Position numbers and translations under genes: made by a program
Notes under the pieces: model-generated
Database searches by the model: none
What the model was told of the DNA's origin: nothing
The model's input: only the letters and a program-made list of their open reading frames with translations
Shown: positions 43,005 to 53,876 of the stretch, one piece after another
How the letters are laid out: every line of letters starts with the position of its first letter
Position numbering within the stretch: the first letter of the stretch is position 1
Origin: Aedes albopictus
Taxonomy: Eukaryota > Arthropoda > Insecta > Diptera > Culicidae
Assembly (NCBI RefSeq): GCF_035046485.1
Contig: NC_085138.1
Coordinates: 63,480,580-63,544,579 of the forward strand
Direction: 5' to 3'
DNA: 64,000 nt

Positions 43005-43110
43005 TCTAATGAAAATCTCTGAAGCCCCCTGAACTACCCCCAAAAGCCTTGAAATGCTTTGAAATCCTTCTGATGGTTTTTTGAAAGTCCCTGGAGCCTG
43101 AAGAGATGGT
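43005..43110. repeat. CTGAAGCC-type degenerate repeat patch
   Basis: CTCTGAAGCCCCCTGAAC, CCTTGAAATGCTTTGAAATC and CCCTGGAGCCTGAAG show the same class as 36660-36975. Confidence 0.5.
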
Positions 43111-43143
43111 ACATTGGTACATTGATGGTATTTCATCAACAGA

Positions 43144-43497
43144 GGGGTCATCCATTAAGTATGAAACGGTCCTAGGAGGGAGAGCGGTTTTGTGAATTGT
43201 GACAAGCAATGTATTATATTAGGAGCGGACCTGGTGTGATGGTTAGAACACTTGACTATCACGCCGAGGACCTGGGATCGAATCCCACTCCCGACAAACT
43301 CGTAAAATGTGAGTTCTTCCTTCGGAAGGGAAGTAAAGCGTGGGTCCCGAGATGAACTAGCCTAGGGCTAAAAATCTCGTTAATACAGATATAAAAAAAA
43401 AGCAATGTATTAGGTATAGGAAAACCCCGTATGAAGGGGGGAGGGGGGGGGGGTAGAAAATCTCAATTCTAACGTGACGTACTTAATGGATGCTCCC
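43144..43497. mobile_element. MITE (GGGGTCATCCATTAAGTA ends) split by a SINE
   Basis: The left end GGGGTCATCCATTAAGTATG and the right end, read as GGGAGCATCCATTAAGTACG, give a 25-bp imperfect inverted repeat. A G-rich run (GGGGGGAGGGGGGGGGGGG) lies inside the right end. SINE S2 copy 2 is inserted at 43217. Without it the element is about 160 bp. The outer ends are set to within two bases. Confidence 0.8.
43217..43399 (+). mobile_element. tRNA-headed SINE, family S2 copy 2
   Basis: The head GAGCGGACCTGGTGTGATGG, box B GGGATCGAATCCCACTCCC and the body match 23886-24068 nearly base for base, ending in an A-run. AAGCAATGTATTA occurs at 43204-43216 and 43400-43412 as an exact 13-bp target duplication. 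The high identity of the two copies argues for recent activity. Confidence 0.92.
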
Positions 43498-43499
43498 AG

Positions 43500-44139
43500 A
43501 TCAGATAACAGACCAACCTCCCCTAATGATCTTCTGCGAAACATGACTTCACACAATGATTTCATCTCTTCAGGTAATAAGCCTCATTCGAAGGCCTTCC
43601 ATTTGTCACTGCGCCAGCAAAAACCCATTATTATAACGCCGGACGACAAAATCATCTTCAACACATCCGATCGAATTGACATTTCTTCGCACCAGGGCAT
43701 CCATTGTTTCGCAACTCCAACTGCTCCAAGGATGTGCCATTCTCAATCCTCGTGCGCCCTCGATCGATCGCCCGATCGATCGACCGACGACTCCCGCCCA
43801 ACCGCATCGATCGGCGATGGTTCTTGTCGTTGAATCAGCAGCCTAGGTAAGGTTCGACCTCGCCGCCCAAGAAAGAAATCGTAAACTTAAAAGCTCTCTC
43901 TATCTGGCGGGAGGAACAATTGGGGCCGCGCGCGCATACACAGATCGATAATATTTATGTCATGATTGATTCTTGCGAGCGCACTCTCCGGTGTCTTTTG
44001 TTTTCGGAACACTGTATAGCTCTGTAGCCACTACTGCTCTACCTTCTTTGTGGAATCCACGGTGGCGGAGCTACATACGATTGTTGGTCAAAAGTTAAAG
44101 TGATGAAATGCGAAAAAATAATCATTTTGTTCAGATGAG
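43500..44139. other. Non-repetitive DNA, no gene recognised
   Basis: A plus-strand frame of 119 codons (43474-43833) has no domain. Near 43760-43820 the word CGATCGAT is repeated. A good splice-donor-like AG|GTAAGG at about 43849 lies in a GC-richer stretch. No exon can be supported. Confidence 0.35.
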
Positions 44140-44205
44140 ATTTGATCCTACGACTATATATCACTAGTCCAGCGCATTAACCAAATGAGTCACTAATAAA
44201 TTATG
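44140..44205 (-). repeat. tRNA-like relic
   Basis: On the minus strand GTGACTCATTTGGTTAATGC, then GCTGGACTAGTG, then GTCGTAGGATCAAATC have the look of a tRNA with D, anticodon and T regions. Box B is poor and the acceptor stem does not close. Confidence 0.35.
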
Positions 44206-44430
44206 GTTCTTTGTGATTTACTTTGCACTTTAGTGAACTATAAAGTATCAAAACAGCTATGAGTACTGAGTCGTTGGTTCGGATTCTACCATAATAAAGA
44301 GATTTTTTCGTTGAATTCTTGATGGATGATAAAGCGGAAACAGGCAGCTCTTTTAATAGTGTTTTTGAAAATGTTTCTGTTTCTTTGACAACTTTTTCTA
44401 GAAATGCCATGTTCGGGAACGTTTATGATT

Positions 44431-44468
44431 CTTCTTCTTCTTCTTCTTCTTCTTCTTCTTCTTCTTCT

Positions 44469-44515
<47 letters not shown>

Positions 44516-44768
44516 TTCTTCTGTATGGCTCTACGTTCTCACTGGAACTTGGCCTGCCTCTCTCCAACTTAGTGTTCTTTAAGCACTTCCACAGTTATTA
44601 ATTGGAGGGCTTTCTTTGCCTGCCATTGCATGAATTGTACCTTGTGAGGCAAGCACAATGATACGCTATGCCCAGGGAGTCGAGAAAATTTTCCAGACAG
44701 GAACAGGAATAGAACCCGCCATCTCCGGATTGATGATCCATAGCATTAACCACTAGGCTAACTGGAGC
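44431..44768 (-). mobile_element. Feilai-like SINE with long TTC/GAA tail, 11-bp duplication
   Basis: The duplication CGTTTATGATT is exact (44420-44430 and 44769-44779). On the minus strand: GGCTCCAGTTAGCCTAGTGG (box A), GGCGGGTTCTATTCCTGTTC (box B), the body, GAACGTAGAGCCATAC, then about 30 GAA triplets, seen as TTC on the plus strand at 44431-44521. Frames of 65-93 codons here are homopolymer artefacts (Ser, Leu or Arg runs). Confidence 0.92.
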
Positions 44769-44779
44769 CGTTTATGATT

Positions 44780-46124
44780 AGTATTCTGAAATACGTTCCG
44801 TAAGCATTACCCTTAACAGCTTCAAGGTTTCACTTTTGTCCACCTTTCGCACAACCCGAAACCCACCGTGCATCCTTCCCGAACTATGGTGTAAGATATT
44901 GTAATAAAAATGAAAGATGGAATTATTACACGGCACTTTGGCGAGGCACATTTCGATTGTTTAAACAACTTTTTTTTTTTTGTTCTTCGTCTGCTGCTGA
45001 GATGCCGATCGCGTTCGCGCTTGTTGCTTTTAATGCCGTCGTTCCTGGCTCTGAAAATGGGCGGATTGGTTGGTGACGGCGAAAAATGGCATCCTTTTGT
45101 GGCGCAGGTTTCGATTCGGCATTCGCGTCGTACGTAGCCCCCGCCATCGCACCACACGCGGACGGACGGTCAAATCCCACGACTTTTTGTTTTGGGATGT
45201 CTGGTTATGCAATCTGTCTCCCTAGTATGTGGTATTACAAGATTATTTTCTTGTAATTAATATTTCGAGAAGACTATTGAGTCATTGATAGGGGCGATTG
45301 TCAATGGGGCTGATGGCTCAAGGAGTTTCTTTATTTCTGTTGTGATAAATCGTGACAGGGGAGCTAATGAATTTTCACGTAATTGTTCACCACCTCTGTT
45401 TGACTATCAAGGACTGACCAGCCAATAAAATAACTAATTAATGATGTCAAGGATCATGGTAGAATACTTGAACTTCTTTAACTGAAAGAGGAGTTCAGAT
45501 CAACGCGTCGAATGTTTAGCGTCATCGGCTGACAACAAGGCTGACAATCAAGAGTGGATTACGATTCTTTTTCGGCACCTGAAATAATAGCGTACGGTAC
45601 CGACGCCCGCCTGGCTGTGGTTTAGAGTAGCAGTGTGTATTATATGTTATGTTTTATGTTCTTTGAAGCTTCTCTCAAAGACTGATACAAAACTGTTATA
45701 AGTGATGTAGAAAATTGCCAATTATGTGGAGCAAAGGTCTAGAATCGATTGGCTCCACAAAAACTGCAAGGGGATTTAGAAGGCGAAAGTGACAGCCTGG
45801 ACTATAATGGTGCAGCATGGGACTCGACAGAAGAACAGAGAAACTTACGGCAGGAATATGCACGGGAGCGATTTAATTGTCAAAAGCGGGACGATGGAAA
45901 GGTGGAAGTAACATTACGTTGAACACCTGAGTGGCAAAAGGTACACGAGTACTAAAGGTTAACTTCTCAAGATGGTCAAAAGAGCTTTTACCGGATTAGA
46001 TTCAGCGAAAGAAGACATCTAACAATTGCTGGGTATATCGCATTACTTTTTAATTAACCTCAAGATAGTATAAGGAAGTATCGATGATAAACTTTGGACG
46101 TTGTTTCTGGTGGTACAAGCTTTT
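44780..46124. other. Non-repetitive DNA, no gene recognised
   Basis: Includes a GC-balanced stretch (44820-45200) with overlapping 75-111-codon frames on both strands and no domain. The part 45720-46020 has gag/RNA-element-like wording in one frame but is broken by stops. Nothing nameable. Confidence 0.35.
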
Positions 46125-46993
46125 ATGGAGTAGAACTATATTGACGAATTTCGCCCCAAATCGTATTCGGAGTTGGCAGCACCCTCTCAGATTACAATGA
46201 AACTTTCTGGGTATGTACACCAAGACTAGATAAGCCACTTTGCATACTTAGTTTCTTCAAAATCTATCTGGACTGACTTTTGAAAAGGGCTAAACTTTTT
46301 TTATGGATTTTTAAAAAATGTTTTTAATCAAAAAATGACTACTCCTACAAAAAAGTGTTGTATGGGTGATTATCGCAAAATAAGTCAAATTTTAAGAAAA
46401 AAATACTGAAAAAATCCAAAATGAGCCCTACACTGAAAAAAATCATTTCTAAAAATTCAAAGTTGATTTAAAAAAAACACCATTTTTGATTTTGATGAAA
46501 TTTTGTCTCAAGACAGGTAATTATGTTCCCTACCAACCGTCCATACATCACAAGATGGGCACTTTTAAGGAAAAAAAGTTTTTCTAACAAAAACTTTTTC
46601 ATGTCCAAATTATTATTTTTTCAGTGTCTTTTTTTAAAAACAAACTAAACCAGTGAAGGTTATCTAGTAATCTCAAAATGCAATGAAACTTATTGTGTCA
46701 TATGCGACAATGCAATGCACCCATATTCACGCAGCAGCACTCTAGAAGTACGAAACAATATACAATTAGAACACGCATTTCATACGTGCTGCTGTAATTT
46801 CTACCCAAACGTTTCTACCCCATGTTCTTACCTAATATTAGGTAAGGCAATTTATTAGATTCGAACTACCTAATCGAAAAAAAAAACAAATCAAGAGTTG
46901 TACCTAAAGCAAATATGAACAAAACAAGAAAATGAATCGGTATCATTCAACGTGTTACTTCTCTTTGGTTATTAAAGGCAGTTCTGAAAAGTA

Positions 46994-49668
46994 ATGGATC
47001 AATCGTATAAATCAAAATTCAACAAATTCAAGTGCAGTGCAAAAATAAACAATCCAAAGTGCAACCGTCATAATCTACGGGGCATGTCATTAAGATTGAT
47101 AGATAAAATTCATTCCATGGGATATACACATGAAATCGACGAATCGATGAGTATTTGTGAGTCATGTCGTGGATCGTCACAACAGAAGCCCGAATACGAA
47201 AAAACGCCGATCGGATGGAAACGACGAAACTATGCAACCATCATTTAGTGGGCAGCAACATCATGATGTTCCAGAACCAGAACCGTCAACGAGTGGTCAA
47301 CAAATCGAACATGAGCTGGGTAAGTAAGCCTTCAACATGTTAGCATGTTACCATTTTGCAGCTCGTTGCAAAACTACATTTTTCAGTATTCTTCGTATTT
47401 ATCCAAATGTACTACTTGTGCGAAAAAAATAGTTATTTATGTAAAGAGTTGCAAAAAGTTGATTTTTTCAGCACGAGTCGTACATTTATCCAACGAGGCT
47501 TGCCTTGCTTTGCTGAAAAAATCGAGTTTTGCAACGAGTTCCATACAAAATTTTATGCAATGATTTTTCATAATGCAACCGATTTGAGTTGCATAATGTT
47601 CATAATGCAACTCAAATGAGTTGCATTATGAACATTATACAACTATTTTTCATTATGCAACTCATTTCAGTTGCATAATGAACCAGTTCGGAAAAAATGG
47701 CCATTATGATACCAAAATGAGTTATATAAAATGTAAATTATGGTACTGAATTGCATAAAATCATTTCTGCAACTCGTTGCATAAATAACTATCATTAACT
47801 TTCCACTGCATTCATTATTATATTGTTAACCTTAACTTTTATCTTATAGATTTAGCACCATCTATTCCATCATTGGAGTCAATTCCGTCAACAGATCAAC
47901 TACAGGGTCCCCATAATATTGAGAAGTTTAATACCATTGCTGAAACATTGAGTTTATCGCCAATCTCATCTAGAAACATGAGAAGTATGGAATATCGCAT
48001 AAACAAATCATTGCAGATTACGAAAGCAGTTCGAAAAAATATCTTCGGAATAGATTCAACGGATGTTGGCAAAGTGGAGGCGTATGACGAGATAATTATG
48101 CAGTTAAAGGATTAGTTCAATCACCCTACAACTGACAGAAGCGAACAGATTAAAATACTATCTGTACTTCCTAAGTCTTGGTCGGTAAATAAAATCACAA
48201 GAGAGTTTAACGCACCAATGTATATGGCGAGGCAGGTGAAGGATCTTGTTTATGAACAGGGTATTCTTTGTACCACCGAAAAAAGAAGGGGGCATGGTAT
48301 TGATGACGATACAAAACAAATAGTAAGAGAATTTTTTTATGATAATGATATCAGCAGGCCAATGCCAGGAACAAATGATTTTGTTTCTGAGGTTCGAAAT
48401 GGAAAAAAAACAACAAGTTCAAAAACGACTTTTGATGATGTCGCTCAAAGAGGCTTATATGATTTTTGTAGATATGTACAAAACTGTGAATATTGGTTTC
48501 ACAGTATTTACACAGTTGCGACCAAAGCATTGTATTTTACTTGATTCTACTGGTATACATAATGTATGCATATGTACTATTCATGAAAATGTAAATTTAA
48601 TGTTCAACAGTATAAGAATTGTGTCACAAGATGAAATAATACAAAAAATGCTTTGCGATATTTCCACCAGAACAGATAATTGCTTTTTCCGTGCTTGTGA
48701 AAAGTGTGCTTGTAATGAACACATTGAAGAGGAACTTACATTGATATTAGAATCAAATGACAAAGAAGAGATTATATTTCAGCAGTGGTTGAATACTGAT
48801 CGCTGTAATTTAGAAACGATTATTAAACCTGTTGATGAATTTGTTCCGTATCTTGTTGATAAAATTGACAAACTTATAACACACGACTTTATTCATAAAC
48901 AACAATCATCATTTCTCAGAAATAAAAAAGATACATTAAAGGATGATGAAATTCTTGCGTTTTGTGGTTTCTCTGAAAACTATTCATTCATAATTCAAAA
49001 CGCTGCTCAAGGATATCATTGGAACAACTCGCAAGCAACAATACACCCATTTGAAATTTACTATATGAAAGATAATAAACTTGTAAATGTTAGCTTCATT
49101 ATCATATCAGAAGTAATGGCTCACGATACAGTTGCGGTCCAGTTGTTCATCTCAAAAATGATAGATTTTATGAAACAATTAACGAACTTTTCTAAAATTT
49201 ATTTTATGTCTGATGGGGCAGCATCACAATACAAAAATAAGAAGAACTTTGCTAGTCTATGTAGATTCCAGTCAAAGCATGCATTAAGAGCAGAATGGCA
49301 TTTTTTTTGCAACGTCCCACGGTAAAGGTCCATGTGATGCTATTGGTGGCACTCTCAAGCGAATGGCAAAGAGAGCAAGTCTTGCTCGAGATTATAGAAA
49401 TACCATAACAACTCCGCGAGAGTTATATAACTGGGCAGTTGTACAGACAGATAAAAATATAACTAAATTAAATTTCTGTTACGTATCCACTGAACAGTAC
49501 ATTAAAATGTCAGAAGATCTCGAAGAAATATATAATAACGCCAAAACAATACCAGGTACTCAGAAATTCCATAGTTTTTTGCCTATTCCTGGCGACAAAG
49601 TAAAGGCAAACAGGTATTCTAATTCAGAAGATGAACCAAAAATATTTAGTATGATCGGAAAAAAATAG
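46994..49668 (+). pseudogene. Decayed transposase-like gene, two exons (Sola-like?)
   Basis: Exon 1 (46994-47319) starts MDQSYKSKFNK and has Cys/His spacing (C-x10-C-x2-H, later CESC) suggestive of zinc binding. It shows a stop or +1 shift near 47246 and ends GAGCTGG|GTAAGT. Exon 2 begins after TTATAG at 47850, joining in phase as ELDLAPSIPS. Next come a TAG stop at 48113 (after IIMQLKD), an HTH-like PKSWSVNKITREFNAP block, a shift near 48416, HNVCICTIHENV, CGFSENYSFIIQ, MSDGAASQYKN, AEWHFF, a shift near 49315, then HGKGPCDAIGGTLKR. In proteins of this kind I expect DFSENY, so the first acidic residue appears changed to Gly. AATAAA follows near 49857. Sola assignment is from memory and tentative. 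Confidence 0.75.
47331..47790. repeat. Palindrome-rich insert in the transposase intron
   Basis: TTTGCAGCTCGTTGCAAAAC near the left and TTTCTGCAACTCGTTGCATA near the right resemble inverted ends. Between 47540 and 47700 the word GAGTTGCATAATG and its reverse complement alternate at least six times. Probably a MITE inserted in the intron. No duplication seen. Confidence 0.5.
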
Positions 49669-50470
49669 AAAAGAACATGTTTGAAATTGGCTCTAAGACA
49701 CATATATATATATTTGAAAAATTCATAATTATAAATAATTGTATATTTAAAAGTGCACTTCAATACATATTGCGATCAAACATTAAATTTCCTAAGAAAA
49801 TACATTTGTAATATTTTGAAGTTTTTTATGTATAGGAAAACCCTTCCAAATGATTGAATAAATAACACAAAATCTCCTAGAAAATTAAGTTTCATTGGAT
49901 TCTGGGATTGTTATGGCCTTCACTGGTTTTATTGTTGATAACAAAATACACTGACAAAAAAAATCATTCGAACAAGAAAAAGTTTTTGTTAGAAAAACTT
50001 TTTTTTCCTTAAAAGTGCCCATCTTGTGATGTATGGACGGTTGGTAGAGAACATAATTACCTGTCTTGAGACAAAATTTCATCAAAATCAAAAATGGTGT
50101 TTTTTTTTAAATCAACTTTGAATTTTTTGAAACGATTTTTTTCAGTGTAGGGCTCATTTTGGATTTTTTTCAGTATTTTTTTCTTAAAATTTGACTTATT
50201 TTGTGATAATCACCCATACAACACTTTTTTGTAGGAGTAGTCATTTTTTGATTAAAACCATTTTTAAAAAATCCATAAAAAAAGTTTAGCCCTTTTCAAA
50301 AGTCAGTCGAGAAAAAAAAAATAGAAAAATGAGTATGCAAAGTGGCTTATCTGGGCAAGGTCTACACACCAAGAAAGTTTCGTTGTAATCTGAGAGGGTG
50401 CTGCAAACATTTGTTCGAGTTGGCGCGAAATCCGTCTATTCACAAAATTCGTCTAATTTTTAAGCTTAGC

Positions 50471-51965
50471 GGATGCCACAACTTCTCGTTTTATGCTGTG
50501 GTTAGAATCGCACCATCGCATAAATGTTATATGAAAATGTATATAATTAGGTTCTTAAAATTTCGTTACTCATCATACTAATCTTGTCGTTTTATCTCTT
50601 TCTAGGTATGACTGAATTAATTCGATGTATAAGAGTAAGTAATTAGAAAAAAGTAACATTTTGCTGTTTTCGATTACTTTCCATGTAACTCAATGAAAAC
50701 TGAGCTTGTTCATGCACCACCGATAACGACTCCTTTAACTCTTCGATTCGGTGCCCTGCAATCATCGTAAATTCTGGGCAATAAAAACCGGACACTAAAC
50801 GATCCCATCAAGTCCAATTGCCGGGGAATGTGCGATCTTCATTAGTAGCAGTAGCAGCGGCAGCAATAGCAGCACTACAGAACCCACCGTTGTTGTCGCT
50901 GCTTTAAAGTGCATCTTTTCTTACCCGCCCAGTCGCGGTGTCAGTGTACAAGTGCAAGTACAAATCAAACATTAATCTCCGACTGTTACTTGCTTTTTAT
51001 TTTGCCACACACATAAACACGCCCTCGACCGACGTCTCCCATTTAACACAAGTGGTGGGCAAACAATCATTAATAACAATTAAAAAGCCATTTCGCAACA
51101 GTTTTTCAATTTCCTTGGTTCTTCGCTCTCGTTCAGCCAGTCAGCCAGCCATCAGCAATTTGCCCGAGGTCGGCCTGGATCTCTGGACACGTCTCTGTTG
51201 TATTATCAAGGACATTGGTGAATCGTGTGTCTCCTTGGGCCACCACACAGTGGGAATCGCCTCCGCTCGAGATTCACATTATTGACGGATTTATGGAACA
51301 GCAACTTCTGTTGGTCGATGTCCCCTGTGAACTGGATTGTAATTGTGGCTACCGTTAGGCGAAGTAAAATGGATCAGTTTATGGTCGTTTGATCAATTTA
51401 GGGTACTGGGTAAACAACTTGAAAAATTGTCTTTTTTTCAAAGACGTGCATTTTTGTTAGTTTTTCTTCACGAAAAATATACATATGTTCTTCCATTCCC
51501 ACCGTTCAACAATACCTCGAATGGCATTCACCATTGTTTTGTCTGTCAGCATGTTTCGATCACGGTCACATGACGAAATAAGGCGCTGTTTTTCTCCGCA
51601 CGACATTGAAAGTTTCGTAAAACATCCGCATATCATTCTGTTTCATCTCTAGTGCCTGAGCAATCACATTTTCCTGGTGCTCTTTTTTCTTTTTGCGGTT
51701 TCTGTGACTCTTTGAAAACCAAAAGTAGTCATAAAAGAGTCATATTATCTCATCTATGACAAGTGTGCTACTCGGTCATCCTGCTTCTGGCAACATTATT
51801 CGCGTCCATTTACCCTCTGGCACTCCTCGTAGAACGACTCGTTTCTAGGTCGTGTTTGACCAGCACCTATCACCTCCCGCGCTGCCATACTCATCGTTCC
51901 GATCATTCAGCTTCTGGTGATAGTCAGTCAGCTACCGTACTGTACCGTCTGCTGCAAACCGCTGG
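50471..51965. other. Non-repetitive DNA with a CAG-type run, no gene recognised
   Basis: A short trinucleotide run (AGTAGCAGTAGCAGCGGCAG) lies at about 50846-50880. Frames of 69-115 codons have no domain. GTCAGCCAGCCAGTCAGCC-type words near 51137 and 51925 are low complexity. Confidence 0.4.
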
Positions 51966-51969
51966 ATGT

Positions 51970-52145
51970 TGAAACGCATCGTTCGTCGATTTGTTGGGTC
52001 CGACACGGTTGATAAGCGAGCTCAAATATTACTAACTACAAGATAGTGATCTGAGTCGATGTTGGGTACTCTAACAGTTCTAACATCAATGACGTCCGAG
52101 ATGTGGTGGTCTCCTACCAGCCTTTGGCCGATTTGGTTGTAAGCT
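51970..52145 (-). pseudogene. Endonuclease-domain relic of a non-LTR retrotransposon
   Basis: The minus strand reads NQIGQRLVGDHHISDVIDVR, then TVRVPNIDSDHYLVVSNI, a stop, then ARLSTV. SDHYLV is the conserved SDHxLV motif of APE-type endonucleases and NQI-(D)-H its usual predecessor. About 58 residues remain. The rest of the element was not found nearby. It lies back to back with the Penelope-like relic on the other strand. Confidence 0.75.
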
Positions 52146-52389
52146 TCGCCATTTCAGGTGTGCTAGCGCACTTCAGACCTCGCTTCCTGGTTCGAACACA
52201 GGACATACCAGATGCGGTACCACGTTTAACTCAGTTGATAGGATCAATTAATTAATGGATGGAAAATTCCTTCCCTTAGAGTACCTAATTACCGACGTTG
52301 AATCGAACCACAACTTGTCCCCGGATGAAACGAACGGTGCGAACATTCATGCAATACGGATCACACGTAAGGAACCTGAAGGAATGAGC

Positions 52390-53005
52390 ATGCTTATGTT
52401 ATATTATAGGATTCCGGCAAAGGAAATACGTAGCATTAATCCTCAAACAGCCATCATATACCCATATCATAATGTTACAGACAACCTTCGAATTTGTCAG
52501 GAATACAAAATCTATAAAACTACCAGAAGGATACGTCCTGGTATTGGTATTGGTATTTGGTATATTCACGAATATTTCCAAGGACCTCGTATTACGAAAT
52601 ATCATCGAGAATTGGATTGTCATCAAGGGAGCGATGAAGATAAACCTGGATCTGTTTATAGAAATTGTCAAATTTTGTCTAGATAGTTGAAGATAGTTGT
52701 TTATGTTTCTGTGGCAAATACTACATCCAAATATTCGAAACAGCTATGGGAAGCCCACCTTCCCCGGTTCTAGCGGACATGATCACTAATTTACTATAAC
52801 CCACGATCAACCGACAATCACAAAAACCGACGATTTGGAACGGAAACAATTGACCAAGTAAAACTAGTTTAAGAACTCTATAGGTGATATTGTGATCAAT
52901 TAATCCCTCTTTTCTGAAAACAGGTTTTTTCCTTGAAAAGGGTCACATCCCATGGCCAAAACGTCGGGTAGAATAAAATAAATCGTTTGATTTTTAACAC
53001 TGAAA
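52390..53005 (+). pseudogene. Penelope-like element, reverse-transcriptase relic
   Basis: The frame at 52472-52684 gives TFEFVRNTKSIKLPEGYVLV, then IFTNISKDLVLRNIIENW, then LDLFIEIVKFCLDS. After one shift, bases 52695-52796 give CFCGKYYIQIFETAMGSPPS then PVLADMITNLL. AMGSPxSPVLAD is the hallmark RT motif of Penelope-like elements, and EGYVLVSLDVxSLFTNIP is the usual form of motif A. Here the SLDV part reads LVLVFG, so the catalytic Asp is lost. Upstream EIRSINPQTA (about 52425) looks like the PIVSSINPPT block. The YxDD box and GIY-YIG region are absent, deleted before a 3' tail (AAAACGTCGGGTAGAATAAA) near 52960. Confidence 0.82.
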
Positions 53006-53604
53006 GTACCAAATTCCTCCCATCAACATATTTCCAGTGGCTCGTCAAGAACAAATGAAATTCCAAACAATTGTGATTCTACAAACTGTATTTGGAACCT
53101 GGTGGAGTTTAAAAAAACTACATGGAGATATTCTTGGAGTAACACATTTTTTGCTTAGCAATTTGTGACAGAAATTGGTTGTGCAATCTTTGGATTTCTG
53201 GCGGAATCCATGGAAATTCATAAATGCAGCGCTTCCCAAACTGTGCGCCGTGAACCTTTCTCAGGGGCGCCCTAGGCTTTTGTGTTGAGATGAACCGAAA
53301 AGAACAAACTCTTTATTTGCGGGATACTTTTAATTATTTTTATGTTTCGTAAAACTAATGTCGCGTCACCATTTTTTTCCAAAATCTTTTCCAAAGTCTT
53401 CGAATATTTTATAGGATTTCTGTTATACTTTTCAAATATATAAATTTTAACCAAATTTTAAAATTTTTAAATTTTAGGTTTTTTAAATAGTTTTTTTTCA
53501 ATTTCTTACGCTTCAGCTTAGTATTGATTTTACTATAACTTGTCGTCCAAAGTTTTTATTTCAATTGACAAATTGAGGGATGACTTTTTGAAAAAAATCG
53601 CGTT

Positions 53605-53675
53605 CTGGTGGGATTCGAACCCACGACCCCGTATTCGCTAGACCGGTGCTTTAACCAACTAAGCCACAGAACAGG
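53605..53675 (-). repeat. tRNA-derived sequence, nearly complete cloverleaf
   Basis: On the minus strand TGTTCTG pairs fully with CAGAACG (one G-U), the D stem GCTT/AAGC closes, and the T arm GTGGGTTCGAATCCCAC is perfect. The anticodon loop CTAGCGA would place AGC (Ala), but the anticodon stem (CCGGT against TACGG) has two mismatches and the loop seems one base too long. Best read as a SINE head or recent pseudo-tRNA. A real gene is less likely. Confidence 0.55.
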
Positions 53676-53876
53676 TGATAATTCTGCGAAATAGAAAGTC
53701 AAACTGAGCCCGAGCCCTCACCATGAACATTCACTTTTTCAAGAACCATCTCTCTTTCGGCTTAGATGTCAATCCACAACACAGCCTCGTTTGTGTCCAA
53801 CAACTACAAGTAAAGCGTATTATTTTTATTTGAAGCCGAGACTTACTCTCGCACTCCGCATACCTACCCAGCCAAC

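Larger units (their letters stand above)
46125..50470 (+). mobile_element. DNA transposon with about 570-bp inverted arms and decayed transposase (superfamily unassigned)
   Basis: The left arm (about 46125-46692) and right arm (about 49887-50470) are inverted repeats sharing CAGCACCCTCTCAGATTACA, GATAAGCCACTTTGCATAC, CTTTTGAAAAGGGCTAAAC, CATACATCACAAGATGGGC and CCAGTGAAGG. Outermost similarity (GACGAATTTCG) fades, so the ends are approximate and no duplication can be fixed. Between the arms lies one two-exon gene relic on the plus strand. About 4.3 kb overall. Very long arms plus a single transposase gene fit a self-contained cut-and-paste element. Confidence 0.85.

Noticed and set aside
43474..43833. 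119-codon plus-strand frame with CGATCGAT repeats
   Set aside because: Starts in a MITE end, no domain, composition not clearly coding; left as unsupported.
44319..44582. Poly-Ser, poly-Leu and poly-Arg frames
   Set aside because: Readings of the TTC microsatellite tail of a SINE.
45720..46020. Possible retroelement gag-like coding fragment
   Set aside because: One frame reads QKLQGDLEGESDSLDYN-like text, but there is no known motif and stops interrupt it.
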